64,000 nt of DNA from Nocardioides aquaticus (GCF_018459925.1 NZ_CP075371.1:2108001-2172000); one strand, 5' to 3'. Counted from the first letter of the stretch, positions 53,809-61,694 are shown. Numbers and translations: made by a program. Notes: generated by a model not told the origin, from the letters alone.

Positions 53809-53928
53809 GAGGTGCCAGGAAACCGGCACCCTGTCACTCAACTGGCGGCCGGCGAGGGGCGTCAGGAGGGCCTGCGGGGGTAGGTCCTACCTAACATTAC
53901 CGAGCACTTACCCAAGCTCTAAGTAAGC

Positions 53929-53986
53929 CGCAAGTAACGAGTACCTACAGAAGAGAACAGAGTAGAAGAGACAAGACCAGAAGAGA
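53929..53986. repeat. polypurine element, copy B
   Basis: CGCAAGTAACGAGTACCTAC plus a GAAGAG-rich purine tract matches copy A at 44176-44231. It sits between the leftward replication operon and the rightward lysis-side genes. Confidence 0.7.
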
Positions 53987-54051
53987 TTTCTTCCGGCCCC
54001 CAGCCGGGACGAACACGCCCCAGGACACCCACCGAATGGCATCGTGCCCAC

Positions 54052-54198
54052 ATGAACCAGTGCATCGACTGCCAACAAGACCTCCGCGGAAGCGTCCTCA
54101 CCGCTGCCTGGGAAGACGGCAACAACGAGTCCGCCTACGTCACCTGCCGCCACTGCGGAGCCGAGAACATCAGGTCCGGGTTCGGCGGCGACGACTAG
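54052..54198 (+). CDS. 48-aa zinc-ribbon mini-protein
   Basis: MNQCIDCQQDLRGS opens the protein, and 'YVTCRHCGAENIRSGFGGDD' closes it. Two CxxC knuckles (CIDC, CRHC) suggest one bound zinc. Such mini-proteins are common in actinophages and have no known role. ATG at 54052, TAG at 54196-54198. Confidence 0.65.
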   Translation: MNQCIDCQQDLRGSVLTAAWEDGNNESAYVTCRHCGAENIRSGFGGDD

Positions 54199-54220
54199 AC
54201 CCAGACGACCCTGACAGGTG

Positions 54221-54235
54221 TCAGGTCCCCCCTGA
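54221..54235 (+). promoter_or_regulatory. phage-region quasi-palindrome, copy 5
   Basis: TCAGGTCCCCCCTGA, perfect consensus, 23 nt after the zinc-ribbon gene. Confidence 0.65.
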
Positions 54236-54310
54236 GGTTTGCCATTGTCCCCACCAACCAGGCCCACACAGTGATGTGCAGGTGCCCCGTTGGAAGGACA
54301 CCACATGCCC

Positions 54311-54328
54311 CTCAGCCGGGGGACTGAG
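54311..54328 (-). promoter_or_regulatory. possible variant of the quasi-palindrome
   Basis: CTCAGCCGGGGGACTGAG keeps the outer CTCAG/CTGAG arms and a G-rich spacer but is longer than the others. It is in the same gap as copy 5. Confidence 0.35.
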
Positions 54329-54393
54329 AGGACCGGCCGTTAGGCCCAGCTCCCCGGGGATGGGGAGTAAGAACCACCACAGCAACACCACCG

Positions 54394-54428
54394 CGAACCC
54401 GTCCTGAGCCAGTCTCAGGACGGGTTCG
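54394..54428 (+). terminator. strong hairpin terminator ahead of the endolysin
   Basis: CGAACCCGTCCTGAG pairs perfectly with CTCAGGACGGGTTCG across CCAGT, followed by ttct. It would insulate the endolysin gene from upstream transcription. Confidence 0.75.
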
Positions 54429-54510
54429 TTCTGTCCCCGAACCCGTGCCCCAGAGCCCCCCGTTCCGGGCCTTCAGGTGTGACCCGCCACCACACACCTG
54501 GGAGCACTCC

Positions 54511-55245
54511 GTGGCCACCAACACCCCCACCGCCAACCGCGTCATCGCCGAAGCCCGCAAGCACGTCGGGTTCCGCGAGACCTACTCCGGAGGCCACTGG
54601 GTCAACGGTAACAAGTTCGCAGCCATCGCCGGCCACGCCAACGGGTACGCCTGGTGCGCGACCTTCGTGTGCGCCATCTACAAGCTCGCCGGCGTCGCAG
54701 GACTCATTACCACGCCCTCCGCCGGAGTCGACCAACTCTCCGTCGGGTTCAAGAAGGCCGGCCGCTGGTCCGAGTCCCCGGCCATCGGCGCGGTCGTCTT
54801 CTACGGCACCCCCGCCGACCTCAACCACACCGGCATCGTGGCCAGCTACATCGGCGACACCATCACCGCCATCGAGGGCAACACGAACGACACGGGCAGC
54901 CGTGAGGGCAACGGGGTCTACGTGAAGACCCGTCCCCGCCGGGGCTCCGGGACCGCCGTCGGGTACGGCTACCCCGCCTACCCCGAGGGCATCGTGTCCG
55001 CTGACCCTGCCTGGGCCGACCGCGGTCCGAAGGGCCCCGGCGCCCCGTCTACCCCTGCCAACGGCGCGACCGTCAACATCACCCGGGCCCTCCGCGCGAA
55101 GACCTGGAAGGGCCAGGCGGCGGCTCTCCGACTCGTCACTAAGTACGGCTCGGAGAAGGCGCAGAAGGCCGCCGAGGCGGCGCTGAAGACCGGTGCCGCC
55201 CACGCCAAGGCCATGGACGCTCCGCGGGCCGAAGAGCGCAAGTGA
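54511..55245 (+). CDS. CHAP-domain endolysin
   Basis: 244 aa from GTG 54511 with GGGAG 7 nt upstream. The CHAP domain covers about residues 10-150: catalytic Cys49 in 'YAWCATFVCAIYK', His106 in 'LNHTGIVASYIGD', and 'AIEGNTND' with the third polar residue. It should cleave peptidoglycan peptide bonds. A short Pro-rich linker and a basic helical C-terminus (ALRAKTWKGQAAALRLVTKY) may bind the wall. No signal peptide, so export would need a holin. GTGA overlap with the next gene. Confidence 0.85.
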   Translation: MATNTPTANRVIAEARKHVGFRETYSGGHWVNGNKFAAIAGHANGYAWCATFVCAIYKLAGVAGLITTPSAGVDQLSVGFKKAGRWSESPAIGAVVFYGTPADLNHTGIVASYIGDTITAIEGNTNDTGSREGNGVYVKTRPRRGSGTAVGYGYPAYPEGIVSADPAWADRGPKGPGAPSTPANGATVNITRALRAKTWKGQAAALRLVTKYGSEKAQKAAEAALKTGAAHAKAMDAPRAEERK

Positions 55246-55961
55246 GCACCTACACGGGCCCCAGCCTCGTCATCTGGCACGGCAACGGGCACAACGAGAT
55301 GAGCCTCGTGCAGTACGTGAAGGACGCCAACGCGGACTCCTTCGCGTGCAACGAGGCCCAGAACCTCCTCACGCCCCTCCGCGACATCGAGGGGCACCGG
55401 CTCACGGTTGCCGGCCGCGGGTGGACCGAGGACATCGGGCGGGCGAAGTCGACCTGCATCGTGACCCGCAACGCCCACGAGAACCTCGGTAAGCTGACCC
55501 GAAAGGTCTCCGAGCGGGTCCCGTCGGTCATCAAGGTCGCCCCCGGCCGGGTCCTGGTCGCGTCGTTCTACGCGCACCCTGTCGCGACTGCCCTCGGCAT
55601 GGAGGGTGTCGCGCACTTCGCACTGCACCCCGACGCCGGCCCGTGGCTGCGTGAGGACGACGCGTCGCATCCCGTCGTGCGGGAGTACAGGGAGGCGCTG
55701 AACTCGACCCGAACCCACATGAAGGCAGCCCGGGACGACGGGTTGCTGCCCATCCTGACCGGCGACCTCCAGGTGGGTGCCGGTCACCGCAAGGCGTGGG
55801 GTCCTCGTCCGCAGCTGGCGAAGCCCCTGGGCCTCGGTGTGCGTGTCGTGGGCATCGACTGGGCGCTGTTCGGGACCCGCGTGGTCCCGGTGGCGTTCTC
55901 GACGCGCCGGCTGTTCGACCACACCGGTTTCGTCATCTCGTTTCGTCCCCGGGAGGGCTGA
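55242..55961 (+). CDS. endonuclease/exonuclease/phosphatase (EEP) fold protein
   Basis: 239 aa, GTG start overlapping the endolysin stop. EEP landmarks are Glu38 in 'FACNEAQNLL', His near 'VASFYAHPVAT', Asp175 in 'ILTGDLQVGAG', Asp206 in 'VGIDWALFGTR', and Asp226-His227 in 'RLFDHTGFVISF', the last matching the S-D-H end motif. The usual Asn after the GD motif is replaced (GDLQ). It could be a phage nuclease or phosphodiesterase. Coupling to a lysin gene is unusual. Confidence 0.7.
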   Translation: MSTYTGPSLVIWHGNGHNEMSLVQYVKDANADSFACNEAQNLLTPLRDIEGHRLTVAGRGWTEDIGRAKSTCIVTRNAHENLGKLTRKVSERVPSVIKVAPGRVLVASFYAHPVATALGMEGVAHFALHPDAGPWLREDDASHPVVREYREALNSTRTHMKAARDDGLLPILTGDLQVGAGHRKAWGPRPQLAKPLGLGVRVVGIDWALFGTRVVPVAFSTRRLFDHTGFVISFRPREG

Positions 55962-55964
55962 GTC

Positions 55965-56150
55965 ATGGGCGACGGCGACATGCTGCTGTCCCGCATCACG
56001 GTGACCCGCCACATCGACGAGGACGGGCAAGACCTCTTCGGCTACGAGGCCGAGGACGGTTCCGGTGACGAGCTGTCCATCGTGGAGATCTTGGGTCTGC
56101 TCGAGCTGGCAAAGGACACCGCCCTGCGGTCTGCGATGGGGGAGGACTGA
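55965..56150 (+). CDS. small acidic hypothetical protein
   Basis: 61 aa, ATG 55965, 3 nt after the preceding stop. It is strongly acidic: 'HIDEDGQDLFGYEAEDGSGD' and a helix 'ELSIVEILGLLELAKD'. No domain known. Confidence 0.55.
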   Translation: MGDGDMLLSRITVTRHIDEDGQDLFGYEAEDGSGDELSIVEILGLLELAKDTALRSAMGED

Positions 56151-56153
56151 CCT

Positions 56154-56730
56154 ATGGCTCGCGAGGTGCCGCTCGTACCTTTGACGGACTGCCCGAAGTG
56201 CGGTGAGACGCACAACAAGTGCCACGGTCACACGTCGGCTGGGAAGCCGTGCAGCAGTCCCGGCCGCCGAACGGTGGGGTCATGTGTGCGCGCCGGCATG
56301 GGGCGTCTGCGAGCAGGTGAAGAAGGCCAACGAGCGTCGGGTGGTGGAGGCCCGGGTGGCTAAGACCCTGGCCGAGTTCTACGACGACGCTGACGCCGAG
56401 GACCTGTCTCCGATGGAGCTGTACGCGCTGGCTCGGCGTGGTGAGTCGGCGAAGTTGCGTGCTGTGCGGCAGATGGTGACTGCGGAGGAGGTGGACCTGT
56501 CGGCTGGGCTGTTGGAGCTGATGGATCGTCTGCACGCGGGCGCTGCTCGGGTCGCGAAGATCGGGATCGACGCGAACGTCGGGGAGAGGCAGCTGGCTTT
56601 CGCTCAGGAGCAGGCGTCACTGCTCGGTGCGGCGTTCGCCGGGGCGCTCACTGACGGTAAGGCGGACCCTGAGGTGGCGACCGCGGTGTTGTCGGCGTTG
56701 GGTGTGCGGTTGCGGGCACTGGGCCTCTGA
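56154..56730 (+). pseudogene. HGG-motif phage protein split by two one-base deletions
   Basis: ATG 56154 opens MAREVPLVPLTDCPKCGETH and 'CHGHTSAGKPC', with a zinc knuckle. The last and longest piece (EQVKKANERRVVEARVAKTL to the stop at 56728-56730) is in another frame. Adding one G to each of the four-G runs at 56276-56279 and 56300-56303 joins them through 'MCARRHGGVCEQVKKANERR', the HGG motif found in many actinophage proteins of this size. The restored protein is about 192 aa, mostly helical after residue 50. Function unknown. Confidence 0.65.
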
Positions 56731-56733
56731 GGT

Positions 56734-57132
56734 TCAGGGCCCCAGCAGGACGGCTACCAGCAGGATGGACGACATGCCTGTGGCGAAGATGCCGAACACG
56801 AGCCGGTTGTAGGTCTTCGCGGCGTGCGTTGAGGGTTCGCCACCGTCGGGTGACTGCCACACACGGAACAGGATCCGCACCTCCGTCCAGTGCCGGATGG
56901 CGTTGGGCAGGACGAGCAGGAGTCTCATGCTGCTGGCGAGGACGATGAGGGCCACGATGAAGATGGCGGGGTCCCGGTTGGCGAGGCCGGCGAAGACGGC
57001 GACGAGGTAGATGACGAATGCCGCGATGAGGGCGGACACGGTTCGGGTGTAGATCTCGCGGTAGAGGGATGCTTCGGTGTGCCAGTTGCGAAAGGTTCCC
57101 CAGGCGTCGGCTTCGTGGGCGTGGCGGGACAC
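56734..57132 (-). CDS. small membrane protein, three predicted TM segments
   Basis: About 132 aa from GTG 57132 (start uncertain). Hydrophobic segments are 'VSALIAAFVIYLVAVFAGLA', 'AIFIVALIVLASSMRLLLVL' and 'LVFGIFATGMSSILLVAVLL'. It is a single leftward gene among rightward ones. Single phage membrane genes of this kind are often involved in superinfection exclusion, but nothing in the sequence proves it. Confidence 0.6.
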   Translation of the reverse strand: MSRHAHEADAWGTFRNWHTEASLYREIYTRTVSALIAAFVIYLVAVFAGLANRDPAIFIVALIVLASSMRLLLVLPNAIRHWTEVRILFRVWQSPDGGEPSTHAAKTYNRLVFGIFATGMSSILLVAVLLGP

Positions 57133-57149
57133 GCGGGGGAGTGTAGGTG

Positions 57150-57164
57150 TCGGGTCCCCCCTGA
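57150..57164 (+). promoter_or_regulatory. phage-region quasi-palindrome, copy 6
   Basis: TCGGGTCCCCCCTGA, identical to copy 3. It lies just upstream of the leftward membrane protein gene. The rest of the gap 57133-57422 shows no gene. Confidence 0.6.
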
Positions 57165-57422
57165 CGCCCTGGTTCCTCGCATGGTGGCGCCTGGGTGCAC
57201 AAACCAGGACCGTCTGTCGGGTGGCGCCAACAGGGGCTGTCCGTCCAAGCAATGACGTCGCTCAGTAGCAAGCGTGTGCTGAGTAGCAGCGGGGTGAGAC
57301 GCCCCGCGCGGCCTATCAGGAGACCGGACGCGGTCACCGCCAGGACCCCCGCACAGAACAGGCGCTTCACGGTGTCGACGGTGCGGGGGTTTCCTGTGTG
57401 CACCCGGCCGGCGGGTGGAACC

Positions 57423-57710
57423 ATGCGCCCCATGCCCCCCAAGACTCACTACCTCTACGCCGTCGGTGTCGACTACCCCGACAGGAACCTGACCGACCAC
57501 AAGGTGAACCGCCTCTGGACCAAACTGTCCACGGCCATCAACGAGAAGCACGACAGGGCACGACGCGGCCCCCACCCGGTGCACGCCTACCGGGCCGAAC
57601 TCGTCTGGGTTGAGATCGACGATGACGGGAACCCCGTCGAGCACCCCGAGGCTCCTGCGAGGCGGGACGACCGGGGCCTGTTGGGCGACGCGCTTGGTTC
57701 CCTCGACTGA
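57423..57710 (+). CDS. hypothetical phage protein
   Basis: 95 aa, ATG at 57423. It has 'THYLYAVGVDYPDRNLTDHK', 'VNRLWTKLSTAINEKHDRAR' and a strand 'YRAELVWVEIDDDGNPVEHP'. An alpha/beta protein without a recognised family. TGATG overlap with the next gene suggests co-translation. Confidence 0.6.
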   Translation: MRPMPPKTHYLYAVGVDYPDRNLTDHKVNRLWTKLSTAINEKHDRARRGPHPVHAYRAELVWVEIDDDGNPVEHPEAPARRDDRGLLGDALGSLD

Positions 57711-58126
57711 TGCCCCGGCCGACCCGGCACGACCGGCCAGTCAGCGTCCCGAACCCCGTCTGGTTCGGTCTCGCCAAGACCGGGATCTACCACGGCGACG
57801 CCGAGTGCCCCGCCATCGAGAGCAAGCTCGCCACACGGCCCAACTACGCCATGGGCTGGGTCTACGAGCTCGACCGTGCCACTGGCGTCGCCTACCTGTG
57901 GGAGTGGGGCATCAACGAGGTCGCCGGCTGGACGCGCCTGGCTGACTTCCCGAAGTTCGTGGGGACGTTCGCACCGAAGTTGAACCTCCGGCTCGAGGAG
58001 TGGCGGCCCTGCATGCGGTGCGGGTCGCTGAGGTCGGACGGCACCTATGCGGCGAAGAAGCGCCAGGAGGTGGCTCCGGTGGTGTGTACCCGGTGCTTCC
58101 TGGTGGGGTGTGACTGCTCCGACTGA
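57710..58126 (+). CDS. zinc-ribbon hypothetical phage protein
   Basis: 138 aa. 'KTGIYHGDAECPAIESKLAT' at the front and 'WRPCMRCGSLRSDGTYAAKK' with 'PVVCTRCFLVGCDCSD' at the end give CxxC pairs for a zinc ribbon. The middle is Trp/Tyr-rich. Function unknown. Confidence 0.6.
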   Translation: MPRPTRHDRPVSVPNPVWFGLAKTGIYHGDAECPAIESKLATRPNYAMGWVYELDRATGVAYLWEWGINEVAGWTRLADFPKFVGTFAPKLNLRLEEWRPCMRCGSLRSDGTYAAKKRQEVAPVVCTRCFLVGCDCSD

Positions 58127-58129
58127 GTG

Positions 58130-58143
58130 CCAGGTCCCCCTGA
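58130..58143 (+). promoter_or_regulatory. phage-region quasi-palindrome, copy 7 (variant)
   Basis: CCAGGTCCCCCTGA, one C shorter than consensus, 3 nt after the preceding stop and about 110 nt before the next start. Confidence 0.55.
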
Positions 58144-58253
58144 GTTTTGGTGTGGGAGAGGGCCCCGGGGCTCGTTGCTGCACAGGGGTAGGGCGCGGAC
58201 GGTCAGTGGTGTCGGCAACCCCCAGCCGGCATCCCCTCACCCCAGGAGCCACC

Positions 58254-58706
58254 ATGCCCAAGCCCTTCCGCGTCTCGTTCGCCACCAGCGAGCTCGTCGA
58301 GTCCGCCGCGCACGCGCTCATCACCCAGGAGCGCGAGACCTGCACCCCCGGGGTCGCCGTCCTGGCCGCCTACATCAGCCAGCTCGAGTCCGAACTGGAC
58401 GAGGAGCGACACGAGCACCGCAGTACCTGCGACCTCCGACGAGCTGAGATCGAGCGGGTCGCGGCCCTCGAGATGGAGCTGCGAGAGCTCCGCGACGACC
58501 GCCGCCGAGAGCTCCTCTCCGCCGCCGACGGGTTCGACCCGGCCAAGCCCGCCGTGGCCTACGCCTACGACACCCGCATCAAGTCGCCCGCGCTCATCCT
58601 GGGCCTGTTCCCCGACGAGGACGCCGCCCGGGAGTGGGCAGAGGAGCACCTCGTGGACGACGAGTACACCAGCTGGGGAGTCGCAGACATTCAGCCGGTG
58701 AGGTAG
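58254..58706 (+). CDS. coiled-coil hypothetical phage protein
   Basis: 150 aa, ATG 58254 with AGGAG 7 nt upstream. A coiled-coil segment spans about residues 38-85 ('ISQLESELDEERHEHRSTCD', 'RRAEIERVAALEMELRELRD'). The C-terminal 'GLFPDEDAAREWAEEHLVDD' resembles a small alpha/beta unit. No known family. Confidence 0.6.
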   Translation: MPKPFRVSFATSELVESAAHALITQERETCTPGVAVLAAYISQLESELDEERHEHRSTCDLRRAEIERVAALEMELRELRDDRRRELLSAADGFDPAKPAVAYAYDTRIKSPALILGLFPDEDAAREWAEEHLVDDEYTSWGVADIQPVR

Positions 58707-58721
58707 CACGGGACAAACGCA

Positions 58722-58748
58722 CGCCCCTCCGCACTCCGTGGAGGGGCG
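58722..58748. terminator. bidirectional terminator
   Basis: CGCCCCTCC pairs with GGAGGGGCG, between convergent genes ending at 58706 and 58769. A hairpin with the same arms recurs at 59561-59592. Confidence 0.75.
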
Positions 58749-58768
58749 CTGTCGTGCACTCCAGAAGC

Positions 58769-59338
58769 TCACTCGATGAAATAGGCCTCGTCGTCGAACT
58801 CGTTGAGTGTGTAAGACGGCACGTCGCCGGCATACTCGTCCCAGTCGTTCTGGAGGTTGACCCTCATCTCAGGACCTGTCGTCCAGGCGTCTGCGTCCAT
58901 GCCCATGCCGGCCATGCCTTCAGCCGCGGACGATTCCAAGCGCTCGACGGGCAACTCGGCGGCGGCGATCCAGAATTCGCCACCGGGTTCAGCGAAGTTG
59001 ACTCCGAGCTCGGCCTCGTTCTGCTCGAAGTACTCAAGACACACTGAGGTGTGTTCGGCGTCGGTCACTGCGGGGACCCGCTCTACCCCTTCGCGGTCCT
59101 CGGCGCCGTTGAGAGGGACGCTGCGGAAGGCGCAGGTCGCCTCTGGGTCGCCCGCCGCCATCGCCTGGATGTAGCCGTAGACGGTCTCGGAGGGGTCTGC
59201 GGAGGCCTAAGTGGGGGCATCAGCAGCAGGGACGAAGTCTTCGGAACCACCACCTGACTCGTCGTCGCCACCGCACCCGGTCAGGGCCAGTGCTGCGGTG
59301 CATGCCAGGACGGCAAGGGTGGTTCGGGTGGAGCGCAT
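58769..59338 (-). pseudogene. lipoprotein gene with an in-frame amber stop
   Basis: ATG 59338 opens a lipoprotein signal: MRSTRTTLAVLACTAALALT followed by the lipobox Cys (LALTGC) and a Gly/Ser/Asp-rich tether. TAG at 59207-59209 stops it after 43 residues. The same frame then runs on with 'ASADPSETVYGYIQAMAAGD' and 'EATCAFRSVPLNGAEDREGV' to 58769, a normal-looking extracellular domain of about 145 residues. A single C-to-T type change would make the stop. No frameshift is needed, so this is not a homopolymer error. Confidence 0.7.
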
Positions 59339-59676
59339 TCGGGCGGTTCCTTCGTGGGGGTTTGGGAGGTGGCCGACCCAGGTGTGCCTGGGGTGACAGG
59401 CGGGACAGTAGGTACTCACCGGCGTGCGCGCTGGGAGACCGCCAGTTGCCATCACGACTGTCCAGACCGGTTCCTGCGGACCGCCCGGGGTCGGGTAACT
59501 TCCTGCCTCGTCACTTCGGTGACCGCGCTGCCGGACCCTATGCCGGCCTGGCGCCAGCAACGCCCCTCCACGGCCCTATCCGCGGAGGGGCGTTGTGCTT
59601 CCCCGGCGTGCTTCCCAGGTGCACACTGACCCACGACCGCGGCAACCTTGTCCGGCACACACCCGTGGGGGAAGCA
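59339..59676. other. gap with one hairpin and no gene
   Basis: 338 nt. Only a hairpin at 59561-59592 (CGCCCCTCC...GGAGGGGCG) stands out. It uses the same arms as the terminator at 58722-58748 but no gene ends just before it. Confidence 0.5.
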
Positions 59677-59964
59677 ATGTCGTTCCTGTCCAAGCTGCTC
59701 GGCGCCGTCAGCTCCACCACCGACACAGCCCCGTCAGCCGGGTACGACATGTGGGCCCGGGAAGAGCTCGCCCCCGGCGAGTACGTCTTCACCTGCGGCG
59801 AATGTGACGGGAAGGGCGAGGTCGAGGTCGGTGACCGCGACTACGGCGACTTCGACGTCATCCAGTGCGAGGACTGCCACGGCGACGGCGAGTACGGCGT
59901 CGATGAGGAAAAGGCCGACGAGCTCATCAACGACCTGGGGTTCGACCCCCTGCGTAGGCCGTGA
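59677..59964 (+). CDS. DnaJ-type zinc-finger mini-protein
   Basis: 95 aa, ATG 59677. Two CxxCxGxG-like motifs, 'FTCGECDGKGEVEVG' and 'IQCEDCHGDGEYGVD', match the cysteine-rich zinc repeats of DnaJ, without a J domain. The end 'EKADELINDLGFDP' is acidic and helical. Could bind unfolded protein or nucleic acid. Confidence 0.65.
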   Translation: MSFLSKLLGAVSSTTDTAPSAGYDMWAREELAPGEYVFTCGECDGKGEVEVGDRDYGDFDVIQCEDCHGDGEYGVDEEKADELINDLGFDPLRRP

Positions 59965-59975
59965 GCCCTGGGGTG

Positions 59976-59990
59976 TCTGGTCCCCCCGGA
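59976..59990 (+). promoter_or_regulatory. phage-region quasi-palindrome, copy 8 (variant)
   Basis: TCTGGTCCCCCCGGA, changed at two positions but with the same TCCCC core, 12 nt after the preceding stop. Confidence 0.45.
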
Positions 59991-60120
59991 GTGGACGGGT
60001 GGTTGGACCACTGCGCCCCCAGTCCCCGGTCGCTACTGCGGCTGGGTCGGGCACACGCACCCGACTGCGGTGGCATCGTGGTCGCAACACGCGGCACGCA
60101 CTGACCAGCCGGAGCGAAGG

Positions 60121-60456
60121 ATGACCGATGAGGACAAGCCCGTGGTGGCCGCCAACGGTCTAAGACAGTGGTTTGTCGACGGCCAACGGCATCGCGAGGG
60201 CGGGCCAGCCCGCGTGTATCGGGACGGCGCCAGCGAATGGTGGTTGGAGGGCGAAAAGCACCGCATCAACGGCCCTGCCGTCGACGACCCGCTCTGCGGC
60301 GACCCCGAGTTCTGGGTGCACGGCGATCGGGTGCCGGATGCCGAGTGCCTCGTGGGTGTGCCGGAGCGCCTGGTCAAGCAGGTTCTTCGGTTGTGGACCC
60401 GGGACGGTGTCTCGGTCGCTGAGCTACTTGCAGGTGTCACCGACGCGGACACCTGA
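60121..60456 (+). CDS. MORN-like repeat hypothetical protein
   Basis: 111 aa, ATG 60121. Repeated short units 'NGLRQWFVDGQRHREGGPAR' and 'GASEWWLEGEKHRINGPAV' and 'EFWVHGDRVPD' resemble the W/F-x-x-G-x-x-H-R-x-x-G-P-A repeats of phage MORN-like proteins. Function unknown. Confidence 0.65.
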   Translation: MTDEDKPVVAANGLRQWFVDGQRHREGGPARVYRDGASEWWLEGEKHRINGPAVDDPLCGDPEFWVHGDRVPDAECLVGVPERLVKQVLRLWTRDGVSVAELLAGVTDADT

Positions 60457-60511
60457 GCGTTCGTATCCTCCGGGCCAAAGATACGGAAGGCTTCGGGTGC
60501 ACCCTGGGGCC

Positions 60512-60805
60512 ATGAACCCGCCAGCCGAGGCCCGTGACCCCCTCAGTGCACGGGACCGGTTGAGCCTCGCCCGCGTCCCAGACGCCGACCTCGACGCCAC
60601 CGTCGAAGCGTGGCTGCCCCGGTGGATCTCGACGGCCCGCACCATCCTCGAGTACGGCGAGGAGGGCCTGGTGGACGGTCTCGTGGAGGAGCAGGCCGTC
60701 GCGGTACTCCTCCTCGCCCGGCAGGTGCGCCGGCTCAGCCAGACAACAGTCCGACCCGCCGGACAACTTCCGCAACCGCCTGCGGACACCACCGGGACCG
60801 TGTGA
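60512..60805 (+). CDS. hypothetical phage protein
   Basis: 97 aa, ATG 60512. Helical with 'DLDATVEAWLPRWISTARTI' and 'EQAVAVLLLARQVRRLSQTT', then a Pro-rich tail. No membrane segment long enough to call. No known family. Confidence 0.5.
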   Translation: MNPPAEARDPLSARDRLSLARVPDADLDATVEAWLPRWISTARTILEYGEEGLVDGLVEEQAVAVLLLARQVRRLSQTTVRPAGQLPQPPADTTGTV

Positions 60806-60814
60806 CCGTGACCC

Positions 60815-61255
60815 GTGCGCACGACCCCAGCCCTCATCACCCTCGCCCTCGCAGCGACCCTCACCGCCTGCGGTCAGGACGACGGCACCGTGACAGTGTC
60901 CCCACCGCCGGCGACCGTCACGGTCACCGAGGAACCCATCCTCACGGACCTGCCGCCGCCGGAACCTCGTCTGCTGACACTGGATGAGGTGTGCGAGGAG
61001 TACAGCGACTTCTCGCACCTGGTCGACGTGGAGTACTCCGACTCGCTTCTCAACCACGTCGACCGCATTGACGAACTGATAGCCAACGCCGACAGCTCAG
61101 TCCGGCAGACCTTCGTGCCGGTCCGGGACGCCTACTTTGACGTGTTCGCAACTCAGCACACGACAACCAAGTGGTCGCGGGCGCTGGGGCGCACGATCAT
61201 GGTCGAGGACAGGGTTCTGAAGGCCTGCTACGGGGTTTCCAACTTTGACAAGTAG
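60815..61255 (+). CDS. putative phage-encoded lipoprotein
   Basis: 146 aa from GTG 60815. Signal 'RTTPALITLALAATLTAC' with lipobox LTAC near residue 19, then a Pro/Val/Thr-rich tether and a domain with 'LTLDEVCEEYSDFSHLVDVE'. Cell-surface lipoproteins of prophages can block superinfection; this is a possibility only. Confidence 0.6.
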   Translation: MRTTPALITLALAATLTACGQDDGTVTVSPPPATVTVTEEPILTDLPPPEPRLLTLDEVCEEYSDFSHLVDVEYSDSLLNHVDRIDELIANADSSVRQTFVPVRDAYFDVFATQHTTTKWSRALGRTIMVEDRVLKACYGVSNFDK

Positions 61256-61290
61256 CCGGCGTGTCCTGACAGGACCGGACCGTCCCAGGT

Positions 61291-61539
61291 ATGAACCCCA
61301 CCGTCGTCACCGCGTTCCTCCGCGGCCTCATCCCGCCCCGCGACCGCAACCTCATCTACGCGGCCTTGCTGGCCTTCGCGTTCGCCGTGTGGCTTGCCGG
61401 AGAGCTCGGTGTCACCGGCGTCGGGTCCGTCGACCTGGCAGCCCTCGAGGGTGTCGTAGCCAAGCTCGCGGTGCCCGTCTCCGCGCTCGCCGTCATCAAC
61501 CCGGCCCGAGAGACCTACGAGCCCAAGCACGCCGCCTGA
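61291..61539 (+). CDS. holin candidate
   Basis: 82 aa with two hydrophobic segments, 'LIYAALLAFAFAVWLAGELG' and 'VVAKLAVPVSALAVINPARE', and a charged tail ending KHAA. Size and layout fit a small class II holin that would release the CHAP endolysin. It is about 6 kb from the lysin, so the assignment is tentative. TGATG overlap with the next gene. Confidence 0.5.
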   Translation: MNPTVVTAFLRGLIPPRDRNLIYAALLAFAFAVWLAGELGVTGVGSVDLAALEGVVAKLAVPVSALAVINPARETYEPKHAA

Positions 61540-61694
61540 TGGTGACCCCTCGCATCAGCGTCGAACCTCGTTACGCACCGACCGCCGTCGTCTCGCGGGG
61601 GACACTGCCGCCCGGCATGGCTAAGGCAGTCCGCGAGCGGGCCCGGAAGAACCACGAAGGCAAGCACCCGAGCTGGCTTTCACCCGTTCTTTGA
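61539..61694 (+). CDS. 51-aa basic hypothetical protein
   Basis: ATG 61539 overlaps the holin candidate stop. 'RYAPTAVVSRGTLPPGMAKA' and 'VRERARKNHEGKHPSWL' give a basic protein. Unknown function; the overlap supports real translation. Confidence 0.45.
   Translation: MVTPRISVEPRYAPTAVVSRGTLPPGMAKAVRERARKNHEGKHPSWLSPVL

Noticed and set aside
59354..59629. 91-aa plus-strand ORF in the gap before the DnaJ-type gene
   Set aside because: It runs through the hairpin at 59561-59592, has no ribosome-binding site and has shadow-frame composition.
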